A stretch of DNA of 64,000 bases, from positions 186,001-250,000 of the forward strand of contig JAOQAK010000052.1 in NCBI GenBank assembly GCA_025963635.1, given 5' to 3'. A model generated the notes under the pieces. It was not told the DNA's origin, made no database searches, and was given only the letters and a program-made list of their open reading frames with translations. The position numbers and the translations under genes were made by a program. Of this stretch, positions 17,798 to 27,162 are shown in pieces; position 1 is the first letter of the stretch, and every line of letters starts with the position of its first letter. The stretch is from Ferruginibacter sp. Lineage in GTDB: Bacteria > Bacteroidota > Bacteroidia > Chitinophagales > Chitinophagaceae.

Positions 17798-19306
17798 ATG
17801 ATGGCTGGATTTTCATTCATGAAAAAGAACCTCGACAGTTTGATTGCCGCTGCGGCTGGTTTCGTGATCATTATTTTGTTCACAAGGCATGGCGGAATTG
17901 GGGTGGAGCCTGACGGAGTTGTGTATATCACTACGGCTAAAAACTTCGCAGCAACGGGCAAACTCGTGGATTTCATGAATGTTCCCATTGTCGATTTTCC
18001 TGCCTTTTATCCTGTTTTTCTTGGTACGATTGTATTAGTGACTGGTTTAGAACCATTGGCATTTGCCCCTGTTTTGAATGCCCTGCTTTTTGCGATCGTT
18101 ATTTATTTGTCGGGTGAGATGATGGAGCAATTTTCCATTTGGTCGAAATGGTACAAGGCCGCCATGCTTTCAGTGATCGTTTTAAGTCCGTGCCTGCTGG
18201 AAGTATATTCAATGGTATGGTCGGAGACGCTTTTTGTGATATGGTGCCTGCTTTTTATGCGGGCAATGCGCAGCTATTTCCAACATTATTCAAGAAAGGC
18301 ATTGATAGCAGCTGCCTTAATCGCGTCCCTGGCAGCAGTAACAAGGTATGCGGGGGTAATTGTAATAGCTACGGGTGGATTGTTATTATTGATCGATATG
18401 GGAGCTCCGTTGCGGCGGAAAATAAGCGATATCCTGGTGTACGCATTGCTAAGCCCCATATTGTTGATACTTAACCTCCTGAGAAATCATGTTGCTATTG
18501 GTACATTGGCGGGGCAGCGGGAAGCGGCCTTTCGGACACTTGGCAATAATTTGCGGGATGCCGGCACTGTACTCTACGACTGGGTACCCTTTTTACACGG
18601 GCATTATCAAACCGCAGCCTGGGGAGCCATTGTTGTAATGATTTGTCTCTCATTAGTAGTAGTTCAGCAATTTTTGCAAAAGCGCCGTTTGGCGACCTAC
18701 GGGAATATGGCTGCCTTTTTTTCGCTGATTTACCTGGTTTTTATGGTGATGGTTTCCAGTATTTCGAGATTTGAAATATTGAACAGCAGGTTGATTGCTC
18801 CTATTTTTATTCCGCTGGTGTGGGTGGTGGGCGTTTGGATTATTCCAGTTGCAGAAAAGGTTAGCAGAGCAAGTAAAAAATGGATAACAGTAACAGGCAT
18901 TTTGCTCTTTGCAAGCTTTCAATACAATCAACTGGCTGCTGATTACGAAACATGGGATGGCGTAAAAGATGCCGGGATACCGGGCTACACAGAAGATCAA
19001 TGGAGATTATCACCCACCGTGCAGTTTATACAAAAAGATTCCCTGCCTTTTCAAAAAGATCACACCATCTGGTCCAATGCATATGATGCCATCTATTTTT
19101 TTACGGGCAGGCCCGGAAAGTTCTTGCCTCACAAAGAATTTAGCAACGAGGTAAACGACTTCTTAAACGACCATCATTGCTATATGGTTTGGTTTGATGA
19201 TGGAGTAAATGATGATCTTGTCGGACTTGATTTTATCACACGGGTTAAAAAGATGAAACTATTGAAACAGTTTTCCGACGGCGCCATTTACGGGTATGAT
19301 GAGTAA
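17798..19306 (+). CDS. GT-C-type polytopic membrane glycosyltransferase, probable
   Basis: Up to 502 residues with about ten to twelve hydrophobic segments. The first external loop has GGIGVEPDGVVYITTAKNFA (about residues 30-49), with an acidic pair where GT-C enzymes (ArnT, PMT and GT39 relatives) carry their catalytic Asp. Later are SMVWSETLFV and AAVTRYAGVIVIATGG, typical of this superfamily. The soluble C-terminal part (about 390-502) is short. Such proteins transfer sugars from polyprenyl-phosphate carriers; substrate and acceptor are unknown. The start is uncertain: Met codons also lie at 17801 and 17819. Confidence 0.6.
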   Translation: MMAGFSFMKKNLDSLIAAAAGFVIIILFTRHGGIGVEPDGVVYITTAKNFAATGKLVDFMNVPIVDFPAFYPVFLGTIVLVTGLEPLAFAPVLNALLFAIVIYLSGEMMEQFSIWSKWYKAAMLSVIVLSPCLLEVYSMVWSETLFVIWCLLFMRAMRSYFQHYSRKALIAAALIASLAAVTRYAGVIVIATGGLLLLIDMGAPLRRKISDILVYALLSPILLILNLLRNHVAIGTLAGQREAAFRTLGNNLRDAGTVLYDWVPFLHGHYQTAAWGAIVVMICLSLVVVQQFLQKRRLATYGNMAAFFSLIYLVFMVMVSSISRFEILNSRLIAPIFIPLVWVVGVWIIPVAEKVSRASKKWITVTGILLFASFQYNQLAADYETWDGVKDAGIPGYTEDQWRLSPTVQFIQKDSLPFQKDHTIWSNAYDAIYFFTGRPGKFLPHKEFSNEVNDFLNDHHCYMVWFDDGVNDDLVGLDFITRVKKMKLLKQFSDGAIYGYDE

Positions 19307-19311
19307 TGCAC

Positions 19312-19345
19312 AATCGGTCGGCACCGCAGGTCAGACCGATTATGT
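19312..19345. terminator. Palindromic CGGTCGGCACCG unit between convergent genes
   Basis: The 24-bp unit at 19315-19338 belongs to a family repeated at 26951-27014 and 27140-27162. Here its flanks extend the symmetry: aatcggtc pairs with gaccgatt around a 14-nt loop. It lies between a plus-strand gene ending at 19306 and a minus-strand gene ending at 19356, so it may act as a two-way terminator, but it has no U-tract. Confidence 0.5.
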
Positions 19346-19355
19346 GGTTAAATAT

Positions 19356-19886
19356 TCATCGCTTAAACATCGGCAGCGGCTTCAAAGGATGCCCTAAGAA
19401 ATTTTTCAAAGCAGCCCTCACAAGAAACCTGTGAAAGCCGAGCGTGGGAAAGGCTTTACCGGCTTCTTTTGTTTTCTGAATATCCACACCGAAATGTATT
19501 AATCCAAAGGTCACATCTATCCAATCTGCTTTCCGGAAGGTCTCTACTGTTTTTTCATGTTCGCCATGGTATTGGCTGATTTTATGATGCCAGTAAATCA
19601 TAGCGGTGATTTCGCCGGTTAAACATCGTTTACCCTTTTGCAATAAATAATTGCCGGCTTGTTCGCCCGATGGGGATAGATAATCGAAGGTACTCCCCGT
19701 CCATATGCCAATGTCGTGGAATACTGCGGCGATGGCATATTTTTCTTCATTCATTTTATCATCGTCCATTAAAAGGCAATTTAGAAAAACACGGTAGATA
19801 TGATTTTTATAGCGGCAGTAATCCTTGCCGATTACCAGTGCAAATGTTGGCAATAATTCTTCAATAATTTTATTTGGATAGTCCAT
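19356..19886 (-). CDS. HD-domain protein
   Basis: A 176-residue all-helical protein with the HD-superfamily metal ligands in the usual order: H30 (KNHIYRV), H57-D58 in VFHDIGIW, H100 in YWHHKI and D121 in RKADWIDV. HD proteins of this small size are usually phosphohydrolases acting on nucleotides or related compounds; the substrate is unknown. It is convergent with the GT-C gene and divergent from the YhcH-like gene, so it forms its own transcription unit. Confidence 0.75.
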   Translation of the reverse strand: MDYPNKIIEELLPTFALVIGKDYCRYKNHIYRVFLNCLLMDDDKMNEEKYAIAAVFHDIGIWTGSTFDYLSPSGEQAGNYLLQKGKRCLTGEITAMIYWHHKISQYHGEHEKTVETFRKADWIDVTFGLIHFGVDIQKTKEAGKAFPTLGFHRFLVRAALKNFLGHPLKPLPMFKR

Positions 19887-20074
19887 GCAGACGACTTAAG
19901 GCAGCGATATAGATATAATATGGTAAGTTGAAGTTAATTATTATAGCAACATGCTGGTCCTAATATCTACCTTTCGCAATCTCCTGCCAGGGTACAAAAT
20001 AATCTGCTGGTTACCGGTTATGAAAGAATGAACTAAGTTATATTTACAAATTCAAACACATAAATAATTCCTTC

Positions 20075-20686
20075 ATGAAAAAACTTCTTATTTGTACGAT
20101 TGCTTCTTTTCTTCTTTTTGCCAGCCTGCCATCATTTGCACAAAATTCCGGCAGCGAAATGTCTAATTCCTCGATAAAAAAATGGTTTAATAAAAAGGAA
20201 TGGCTTAATGGTGCACAGTTGCAGCCGCATTCCTCTGTCAATAAGAAAGAATTTGCCCGCCAATATCAACTTGATAAGGCATATTGGGATAAAGCCTTTA
20301 CATTTTTACAAAGCCATAATCTTGATTCACTTCCAAAAGGTAAGTACCCGATTGACGGCGACAATGTGTTTGCCACCGTTACAGAAGATCCCTCCAAGGA
20401 TTTCGAAAAAACCGGGTGGGAATCGCATCGCAAATATATAGACCTGCAATGCATTATTTCAGGGGAAGAAAAGATGGGCGTTTACCCGGTTGCCAAAGCC
20501 ACTGTCACCAAAGAATATGATAATAAAAAAGACCTGGCCAACTATACCGCGAAAGGAAAATTTTATGTTGCTGGCCCACGCACTTTTTTTCTTTTCTTTC
20601 CGTCAGATGCACACAGGCCTAACATTACGCCGGGTGGTAGCAAAGTAGTTAAGAAAATTGTTATAAAGATCAGGGCGGCGGAATGA
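20075..20686 (+). CDS. Exported YhcH/YjgK/YiaL family protein
   Basis: A 203-residue protein with a signal peptide (MKKLLICTIASFLLFASLP, cleavage near SFAQ) fused to a DUF386 cupin-like domain. The family blocks are PIDGDNVFATVTE, WESHRKYIDLQCIISGEE and FLFFPSDAHRPNI; the His residues bind metal in YhcH and TabA. Cytoplasmic members relate to sialic acid or sugar metabolism and biofilm control. Export is common for the Bacteroidota branch, but its substrate is not known. The stop codon runs straight into a heptad array. Confidence 0.85.
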   Translation: MKKLLICTIASFLLFASLPSFAQNSGSEMSNSSIKKWFNKKEWLNGAQLQPHSSVNKKEFARQYQLDKAYWDKAFTFLQSHNLDSLPKGKYPIDGDNVFATVTEDPSKDFEKTGWESHRKYIDLQCIISGEEKMGVYPVAKATVTKEYDNKKDLANYTAKGKFYVAGPRTFFLFFPSDAHRPNITPGGSKVVKKIVIKIRAAE

Positions 20687-20976
20687 TTGGTGAATGGTCA
20701 ATGCTGAATCGTGAATGGTCAATGGCAATCCGCAATAAGATAATACCTCCGGCTGTTGCAAATATTCCCGATTCATTACTACCTACTCATCACTCATCGC
20801 TCATTACTCATCATTCGTTTTTTACTTCGAAGACGGGTCTCTTCACCGCTAAAGCTTACAATTCAAAAGGCTATTCGTGAAGGACCCGCCGTAATCGCAG
20901 TAGCAACTACGTTTAGGGGCTAATAGAACCAGCACCCTGCAAGATATCCATCACTCATTACCGCTTATTCAATCAA
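20685..20976. repeat. Three 7-bp-period arrays and a hairpin downstream of the YhcH-like gene
   Basis: This 319-bp gap (20687-21005) is mostly repeats. Array one, 20685-20733, has units gaatggt, caatgct, gaatcgt and relatives and starts inside the stop codon. Array two, 20771-20819, has actcatc, gctcatt and attcatt units. A shorter actcatt-type stretch lies at 20949-20976. Between them, cgggtc..ttcac (20834-20846) pairs with gtgaa..gacccg (20877-20888) as a hairpin with a 30-nt loop. The remainder, up to the next start at 21006, presumably holds the promoter of that gene. Confidence 0.75.
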
Positions 20977-21005
20977 TTCCCTTTTATAATTTCAATATCA
21001 TAACA

Positions 21006-22055
21006 ATGCAAAATAATATTAAATGTATCCTTGTTTTCCTGCTGAGTATTATGGGATTTCATTTTTCAAACGCCCAGAAAAATGCGGTAGTTAAAGTGGT
21101 AAAATCCGCCGCAGAAAATAAAGTGGATATCCTGATCGGCGATAAATTATTTACGAGTTTTTTGTATCCTGATTCGTTGGAAAAACCTGTCTTGTATCCT
21201 GTACTTACCGCCAATGGAACGGTGGTTACAAGAGGATTTCCTTTGAACCCGCTTCCCGGCGATCCCAATGATCATCCTCACCACATTGGTATTTGGTTCA
21301 ATTTTGAGAACCTGAACGGCCTCGATTTCTGGAATAACTCCTACGCAATTCCAAAGGAAAAAAAGCGTTTGTATGGGTGGATCAAAACAGATCGCATCCT
21401 TGAAACATCTGGCGGAAAAAAAGGTGTACTGGCGTATCATGCCAACTGGACCAATCAAAATAATGATGTATTGCTGGAAGAAACCACACGGTTTGAATTT
21501 AGCGGAACCACGCACCAGCGCATCATCGACCGGGTAACAACTTTTAAAGCCAATACTGAAGTGATCTTTACTGATGCAAAAGACGGTATGTTGGGTATCA
21601 GGCTGGCACATGCATTGCAAATGCCTACAGATAAAGATGAGAAGTTTACGGATGATAAGGGGAATGTAACTGTTGTAAAAGGCGGCACTGATAAAATAGC
21701 AAATGGTAATTATATCTCCAGCGAAGGAAAGCAAGGCAATGATGTTTGGAGCACTAGAGGAAGATGGTGTAAAGTGTTCGGTAAAATGGGGAAGGATTCA
21801 ATAACGGTTGCAGTGATTGATCACCCTGCTAATCCAAATTATCCAACTTTCTGGCATGCCAGGGGCTATGGTTTATTTGCAGCCAATCCATTGGGCGAAA
21901 AAATATTTACTAATGGAAAATCATCCAAAAACCTCTCACTAAAAAAAGGAGAGTCGGTTAGTTTTCGTTACAGGGTAATCGTAGATGAAGGTAAAACCAC
22001 CACCAGTTCCAGCCAAATGGATCGACTGGCAGATGAATTCGCCCAATCAAAATAG
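21006..22055 (+). CDS. Exported PmoA-like (DUF6807) family protein
   Basis: A 349-residue protein with signal peptide (MQNNIKCILVFLLSIMGFHF, cleavage near NAQ). The hallmark is the His-rich block NDHPHHIGIWFNFENLNG (about 88-105), followed by the late HPANPNYPTFWHARGYGLFAANP. This family (PF14100) is annotated as methane oxygenase PmoA, a name that does not describe a proven role in this phylum. Bacteroidota members usually sit with Gfo/Idh oxidoreductases and DUF1080 proteins, suggesting sugar metabolism. It is preceded by the YhcH-like gene. Confidence 0.8.
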   Translation: MQNNIKCILVFLLSIMGFHFSNAQKNAVVKVVKSAAENKVDILIGDKLFTSFLYPDSLEKPVLYPVLTANGTVVTRGFPLNPLPGDPNDHPHHIGIWFNFENLNGLDFWNNSYAIPKEKKRLYGWIKTDRILETSGGKKGVLAYHANWTNQNNDVLLEETTRFEFSGTTHQRIIDRVTTFKANTEVIFTDAKDGMLGIRLAHALQMPTDKDEKFTDDKGNVTVVKGGTDKIANGNYISSEGKQGNDVWSTRGRWCKVFGKMGKDSITVAVIDHPANPNYPTFWHARGYGLFAANPLGEKIFTNGKSSKNLSLKKGESVSFRYRVIVDEGKTTTSSSQMDRLADEFAQSK

Positions 22056-22153
22056 TTAACATCGGATTACCCGGGTTGACGGTTTGCCAAGTCAATATAA
22101 ATCCTGCACTCCTGCTAAAAGACCGGTCATAACAGGTGCAATATTGGGTTGAT

Positions 22154-22966
22154 ATGAAAAGGAGAATTCGCGATAGTATATTGAAGTATGGGAAGTCGCT
22201 GAAGAAGCTTGGTAGCCGGATTTCTCCCGGCTTTGACGCCGGGGATGTTCATGCGTTCCGTACCACTGCAAAAAAAATAAAAGCGCTGCTTCATTGGCAA
22301 AAGATACCAAAAAATTCGCCCGGTGATTCTTTTGTAAAGCTGTATCATATTTCCGGCGATCTCAGGAATGCGCAACTGGTGCTCATTAACTTCAAAGAGA
22401 GCAGGCGTCAACACGATGGTTTTATATTGTGGCTGGCCAATTACATTGGTCAGCGGGAGCAGGAATTTAAAGAAGCAGATCATAAAAAATCTTTCCAGAA
22501 ACTTTATAAGAAGCTATCAAAGTTACAGGTGCCAGGATCGGGCGTAAAATTCCTCCGGACATTTTTCATCCACACCATTCTTCAACTGGAAGCCACCGTT
22601 TTGATGCCCAACCCGACTGATGAAGAATTGCACGATCTCAGAAAAAATATAAAAGACCTGCAATATGTAAAGCAATGGTGTAAAAAGAATTGGGTAGCGG
22701 GAGATAAGGCAACGAGGCAAATATCATTACTTCACCTTGAAAAGCTAAGTGACCTCGCAGGTAATTACAACGATAGGCGGGTAGCATTGTCTTTGCTTAC
22801 GGAATACCTCGAACAGGAAAAAAATGAACAGGCACGCAAAATTGCCCTGCCAATGCAAAAAAGAATGGAGCGACAAAAAGCAAACTTGAAAACAGCCTTA
22901 TTGAAATCCTTTTCCTCATTTTGCAAGCAGGTAAAAACTTTTAAGTCTGCGACTAATACATCATAG
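22154..22966 (+). CDS. CHAD domain protein
   Basis: A 270-residue protein from the ATG at 22154; a GTG at 22136 is also in frame. Conserved histidines with surrounding basic residues appear twice: DVHAFRTTAKKIKALLHW (about residues 33-50) and LHDLRKNIKDLQYVKQW (about 156-172), as expected for CHAD, an alpha-helical domain that binds inorganic polyphosphate. The protein is strongly basic. CHAD proteins associate with polyphosphate granules. No CYTH domain is fused and no polyphosphate gene is adjacent. Confidence 0.8.
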   Translation: MKRRIRDSILKYGKSLKKLGSRISPGFDAGDVHAFRTTAKKIKALLHWQKIPKNSPGDSFVKLYHISGDLRNAQLVLINFKESRRQHDGFILWLANYIGQREQEFKEADHKKSFQKLYKKLSKLQVPGSGVKFLRTFFIHTILQLEATVLMPNPTDEELHDLRKNIKDLQYVKQWCKKNWVAGDKATRQISLLHLEKLSDLAGNYNDRRVALSLLTEYLEQEKNEQARKIALPMQKRMERQKANLKTALLKSFSSFCKQVKTFKSATNTS

Positions 22967-23169
22967 TCCGATGCCAGTTTTCAATCAAACCGATGCCACT
23001 ATAATTCCGTTGTTTTTTCTTTTCAATTGCTCCCACCTGCCCGTCCGTTCGGAGATTGGTTTTAAATATTAACAATCTTTAACAGGTGGAAAGCTGGCTT
23101 ATTTGCCACTCATCCAAAATTGTGTTTTTTTCTATATTTTCTTTGCCGACCTTTTAACAAAGTTATTTT

Positions 23170-24342
23170 ATGGCTTTGCAATGGAATATCGTATTGCTTA
23201 TGGTTGGCGGGCTCCAGGCTTTGATGCTCGCGGCTTTATTATCACGGAGGGAAAATATACGGGCTGGCGCTGGTTTTTTAACACTGTACCTGCTAGCAAT
23301 GATTGTACAGATTGTATTTAAGGTGGCTGATAAGTATTGGTTGATGCAACATTTAAAAACAGGCTATCTTTTATCTTACCAGGTACCACTTTTATATGGG
23401 CCTCTTATTTACTTATTTACGCGGAATGTTTTTAAGCAGCGAAACGGCTTTTCGCCTCCGGATTGGATTCATTTTCTCCCTTTTGTCTTCATCACATTGA
23501 TCATAAATTTTCTTCCCCACTATTCAGACCTGGTCTGGCTTTATAAGCCTTTCAAGGGCATAACCGGCTTATGTCTGCAGGTAGCCAGTTTAACTTTCTA
23601 TCATTACCGAGCATTTCGCTTATGGCAGGAAAATAGTAAGGCAATGCCGGAACAATATTCCGCTACGCAGATTGCACGAACCAAATGGCTTAAAAAGTTT
23701 GTTCTGCTATCTTTTCCGATCACATTGGTAACTGCCGGACTCATATTTTTTATGTACCAGGCGTACCCTGCCTATACTTTTCTCCGGTTCGGCTTTATAT
23801 TATTGACCGCTTTTATTTACTGGATCAGTCATGAAGCGATCAGGCAACCGCAATTGTTTACATTTATCGTTGGCGGAAATGATCATCACGGTAAACTCAT
23901 TCACACACCGGGAATCCCTGCTTCATTTGTTCATGCGGTGAAGGAAAAATACGCCAATTCGAAATTAAAAGAAGAAGACTCCGCCAGGATATTGAATCAG
24001 TTACATGCTCTCATGGTTCAAAAGAAAATCTATACCGACCCGGCGATTAATATCGACAAATTAGCTGCATTATTGAATACCAGCCGCCACACCTTATCAC
24101 AGGTGATCAATGAAAAACTTGGCCAATCCTTCTACGACTACATCAACAGCTGGCGGATAGACGAAGCGAAACAGCTTTTGAAAGAACCCGGGAGGCAAAA
24201 CCATAAAATCGCCTTTATTGCCTATGATGCAGGTTTCAATTCCCTCTCTACATTTAACGAAGTGTTCAAAAAAATTACAGGATTAACACCTTCCCAATAC
24301 AAGGCTTTCGAAGTAAATGATTGCAATAAGCAGCGGGTATGA
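23170..24342 (+). CDS. Membrane-anchored AraC-family transcriptional regulator
   Basis: A 390-residue protein: about seven hydrophobic segments in the first 230 residues, a linker, and a C-terminal AraC/XylS DNA-binding domain (about 285-385). The first helix-turn-helix includes KLAALLNTSRHTLSQVINEK, and the second has IAYDAGFNSLSTFNEVFKK followed by GLTPSQYK, the diagnostic end. This 7TM-plus-AraC layout is common in Bacteroidota. It may sense an envelope signal. The FtsX-type permease gene follows on the same strand after 131 bp, which contain a 19-bp perfect inverted repeat that may be its operator. Confidence 0.9.
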   Translation: MALQWNIVLLMVGGLQALMLAALLSRRENIRAGAGFLTLYLLAMIVQIVFKVADKYWLMQHLKTGYLLSYQVPLLYGPLIYLFTRNVFKQRNGFSPPDWIHFLPFVFITLIINFLPHYSDLVWLYKPFKGITGLCLQVASLTFYHYRAFRLWQENSKAMPEQYSATQIARTKWLKKFVLLSFPITLVTAGLIFFMYQAYPAYTFLRFGFILLTAFIYWISHEAIRQPQLFTFIVGGNDHHGKLIHTPGIPASFVHAVKEKYANSKLKEEDSARILNQLHALMVQKKIYTDPAINIDKLAALLNTSRHTLSQVINEKLGQSFYDYINSWRIDEAKQLLKEPGRQNHKIAFIAYDAGFNSLSTFNEVFKKITGLTPSQYKAFEVNDCNKQRV

Positions 24343-24397
24343 TACCGGATTTACCGGATCGGTAGGAGGGGGAGCCTTGGTTATTTATTTTGTAAGC

Positions 24398-24448
24398 GTT
24401 TGTATTTGGGTGAGTCACCTTTTGGGGGCGACTCACCCAAATACAAAC
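24398..24448. promoter_or_regulatory. 19-bp perfect inverted repeat before the permease gene
   Basis: The arms 24398-24416 (gtttgtatttgggtgagtc) and 24430-24448 are perfect reverse complements around a 13-nt loop. They lie 55 bp after the regulator's stop and 25 bp before the permease start. No U-tract follows, so a large operator or an RNA hairpin in the permease leader is as likely as a terminator. Confidence 0.6.
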
Positions 24449-24473
24449 AATCTTCTCCATAAATTCTACCGCC

Positions 24474-26939
24474 ATGCTTCGTAATTATTTATTAATCGCA
24501 CTTCGCAACTTCAAGCGCCAGAAACTTTTTTCTTTGCTGAATATCTTTGGTCTCGCCCTCGGCCTGGCCAGTGCAGTCCTCATCTTTTTGTACGTAAGTG
24601 ATGAACTACGGTACGACACGATGCAGCCGTATTACAAAGATACCTACCGGGTGGGTACCACCTTTGTTAACCCTGATGGTCAGACTTTTGACAATATTGA
24701 AGCGCCGGGTTTTTTCTCCCGCTACCTGAAAGACAACCGCAGTGAAGTAACCCAGTTTACCCGCGTGGCCAATATTGGTTATCCTACCTCGCTGCATGAT
24801 AAAGCAGCTGATAAAATCGTATTAACAGAAGACATCCGCTGGGCCGAACCGGATTTTTATAAAGTGCTTTCTTTTAAAATGCTGAGCGGCAATAAAGAAA
24901 GAATGTTTGAGCACTTTAACAGCATGATCATAAGTGAAACCGGCGCCCGTACCTTGTTTGGCAAACAAAACCCGATTGGGAAAACGATTTCTGTAAAACA
25001 TTTTTGGGCCACTCATGATCGCGAAATCGATGTGATGGTTACCGGCATATACCGCGACTATCCTTCCAACTCACATTTTAAGCCCTTGTATATTTTAAAC
25101 GTCAACGCATTGCGAGCCATTTATGGCGATCACTTTTCCGAGTTCCTGGAAGGTACCCGTTTTGGTGAAAACCTGAGTTTTTTTGAAACTTACCTGGTGC
25201 TGAAACCCGGGGCGGATATCAAGCCGATCAATTCCATCATCAATACATTGGCCAACCAGATGATCCTTTCGGATTCGGGTGCAGTATCCCGCGGATTTAA
25301 AATGACCGCCTTCACCACCAAATTGGCAGATATCCATTTTGACCCTAAAAATTTGTGGGAAGGAAATATCCGCGGCGATAGAACCTACCTTACGATATTC
25401 AGCGTTATCGCCATCATGATCATGCTGATCGCCTGTATCAATTATACCAATCTTGCCACCGCCCGCTCGGTTAAAAGGGCGAGAGAAGTCGGGCTACGCA
25501 AATCATTTGGAAGCAACCGGTCGGAGATCGCTACACAGTTTTTCCTGGAATCATTTTTAATGACCTTTTGTGCATTGCTGCTATCGATAATACTGGTGTT
25601 TATTTTTCTCACGCCTTTTAACCAGTTGGCACACAAAAGCTTTACGATGGCTTCTTTATTGGATCCGTATATGATGGCCATTATGGGCGGCATCGTGCTG
25701 TTTATGGGGTTTGCGGCCGGCGTCTATCCTGCACTGTATTTATCTGCTTTTCAACCTGTGAAAGTCTTAAAAGGGCAGCTGATAAAAGGGAAAGGAGCTG
25801 AATTGTTTCGTAAGAGCCTGGTAACTATTCAATATACCGTTGCACTCGGACTGATCATTTACACCTTTATTGTCATACGCCAGATGGAACAATTAAAAAC
25901 CACCAAGCTAAATGAACAGGGAAGCCAATTGTTGTCGATCCGTTTTGGCGGTATCGCAAGACCGGATCGTTTTGAGATGTTCAAACGTTCGGTACTGGAA
26001 GATCCGCAGATTGAACATGTTACCATGGCCAATCATTTACCGCGACTAAATTATTTTGGCTGGATTGGTGCTACAGTCCAATTTCCTGCATTTACGAATA
26101 AAGATCTGCAGTGGAACCAGTTGAATGTGGACTTTGACTTTGCCAAAACTTTCCAGCTGAAATTGGTTGCAGGCCGTGATTTTGAAATTGGCAACCTCAA
26201 CGACAGCAGTTCCATGATACTGAATGAAGCTGCGATAAAGGCCCTTGGCCAGCCGATTGGAAAAGTGATGGGTGCTACGATCAAAGATGTTTTTGACACC
26301 AGCAGGCTTTACCGGGTGATTGGCATTGTAAAAGATTTCCCTTTCCGCTCGATGCACCAACCCATTGAACCATTGATACTGAACCCCCGTCCTCATTTTA
26401 TTGATAAGATCGTTTATATAAAATTGCCTGCAGGAAAGTTCCAGGAGAAGATCGCCGCCATCGAAAAAAAGTGGAAGATTGCTTTCCCGGGTGCCGGTTG
26501 TGATCATTGGTTTTTAAATGATGAATTCAACAGGATGTATATCGTGGAAGGAAGAGTGTCATCCCTCGCGAAGGTATTTGCTATTCTGGCGATTTTAATA
26601 ACCGTATTAGGAGTCTTCAGCCTCGCTTCTTATACCGCCGAACAGCGCACGAAAGAAGTGGGCATCAGGAAGGTATTAGGCGCGGGCGACAAACATGTGG
26701 TGGCTTTATTCGCCTGGGTATTTGTAAAGATCATCATCATTTCAAGTCTTATTGCCATACCGCTGGCCTGGTTTGCAGCATATAAATGGTTGCAGGGTTT
26801 TGCTTACCGCATTACGATTAGCCCGGCGATATTTGCTATAAGTATATTAGGCCTGTTAGGGGTTACGCTGGTAACAGTGAGTTTTGAAATATGGAAATCT
26901 GCCCGGGCCAAACCGGTGATCGCATTGAGAACTGAGTAG
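24474..26939 (+). CDS. FtsX/MacB-type ABC transporter permease
   Basis: An 821-residue protein of the large Bacteroidota permease family. The N-terminal helix follows MLRNYLLIALRNFKRQK, the usual start. A long periplasmic MacB-PCD-like domain (about 45-280) is followed by the first FtsX core (about 295-400, with YTNLATARSVKRAREVGLRK), a second periplasmic domain (about 450-670) and a second FtsX core (about 685-815, with YTAEQRTKEVGIRKVLGAG). No ATPase gene is adjacent, so it would depend on one elsewhere. Such permeases act in lipoprotein or antimicrobial export. The neighbouring AraC-type regulator is a plausible controller. Confidence 0.88.
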   Translation: MLRNYLLIALRNFKRQKLFSLLNIFGLALGLASAVLIFLYVSDELRYDTMQPYYKDTYRVGTTFVNPDGQTFDNIEAPGFFSRYLKDNRSEVTQFTRVANIGYPTSLHDKAADKIVLTEDIRWAEPDFYKVLSFKMLSGNKERMFEHFNSMIISETGARTLFGKQNPIGKTISVKHFWATHDREIDVMVTGIYRDYPSNSHFKPLYILNVNALRAIYGDHFSEFLEGTRFGENLSFFETYLVLKPGADIKPINSIINTLANQMILSDSGAVSRGFKMTAFTTKLADIHFDPKNLWEGNIRGDRTYLTIFSVIAIMIMLIACINYTNLATARSVKRAREVGLRKSFGSNRSEIATQFFLESFLMTFCALLLSIILVFIFLTPFNQLAHKSFTMASLLDPYMMAIMGGIVLFMGFAAGVYPALYLSAFQPVKVLKGQLIKGKGAELFRKSLVTIQYTVALGLIIYTFIVIRQMEQLKTTKLNEQGSQLLSIRFGGIARPDRFEMFKRSVLEDPQIEHVTMANHLPRLNYFGWIGATVQFPAFTNKDLQWNQLNVDFDFAKTFQLKLVAGRDFEIGNLNDSSSMILNEAAIKALGQPIGKVMGATIKDVFDTSRLYRVIGIVKDFPFRSMHQPIEPLILNPRPHFIDKIVYIKLPAGKFQEKIAAIEKKWKIAFPGAGCDHWFLNDEFNRMYIVEGRVSSLAKVFAILAILITVLGVFSLASYTAEQRTKEVGIRKVLGAGDKHVVALFAWVFVKIIIISSLIAIPLAWFAAYKWLQGFAYRITISPAIFAISILGLLGVTLVTVSFEIWKSARAKPVIALRTE

Positions 26940-26950
26940 GGGATCGCCAC

Positions 26951-27014
26951 CGGTCGGCACCGACGGTCAGACCGGTGTTGACAGCTGTGCCGGTCTGACC
27001 TTCGGTGCCGACCG
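26951..27014. repeat. Inverted pair of 24-bp CGGTCGGCACCG units
   Basis: The unit at 26951-26974 is followed by its reverse complement at 26991-27014, differing only at one or two central bases. Together they form a stem of about 24 bp with a short loop, 12 bp after the permease stop. The same unit occurs at 19315 and 27140. Confidence 0.8.
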
Positions 27015-27028
27015 GCAACCAACCGCTC

Positions 27029-27059
27029 ATCCTGCTATTTCTGTAGCAGGATCTTTTTT
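27029..27059 (+). terminator. Rho-independent terminator of the permease gene
   Basis: atcctgct (27029-27036) pairs with agcaggat (27045-27052) around an 8-nt loop and is followed by a run of six T. This is the clearest terminator form in the window. Confidence 0.85.
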
Positions 27060-27096
27060 CTTACAAAAAATTTGCAGCCCTTAAAGAGTTCGGGAT

Positions 27097-27162
27097 TTTG
27101 GCACCGATCAGTACAGGTTGGAACGGTAGTGGTATAGCCCGTCTGACCAGCGGTGCCGACCG
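27097..27162. repeat. Degenerate inverted pair of CGGTCGGCACCG units, and remaining gap
   Basis: The right unit (27140-27162) matches the family with one missing base. The left part (ggcaccgatcagtacagg from about 27100) is a decayed copy in the other orientation. From here to the GH97 start at 27396 the gap shows AT-rich sequence that presumably includes the promoter; nothing else is recognised. Confidence 0.6.

Noticed and set aside
20833..20888. Hairpin cgggtc..ttcac / gtgaa..gacccg considered as a terminator
   Set aside because: The loop is 30 nt and no U-tract follows; kept only as part of the repeat-region description.
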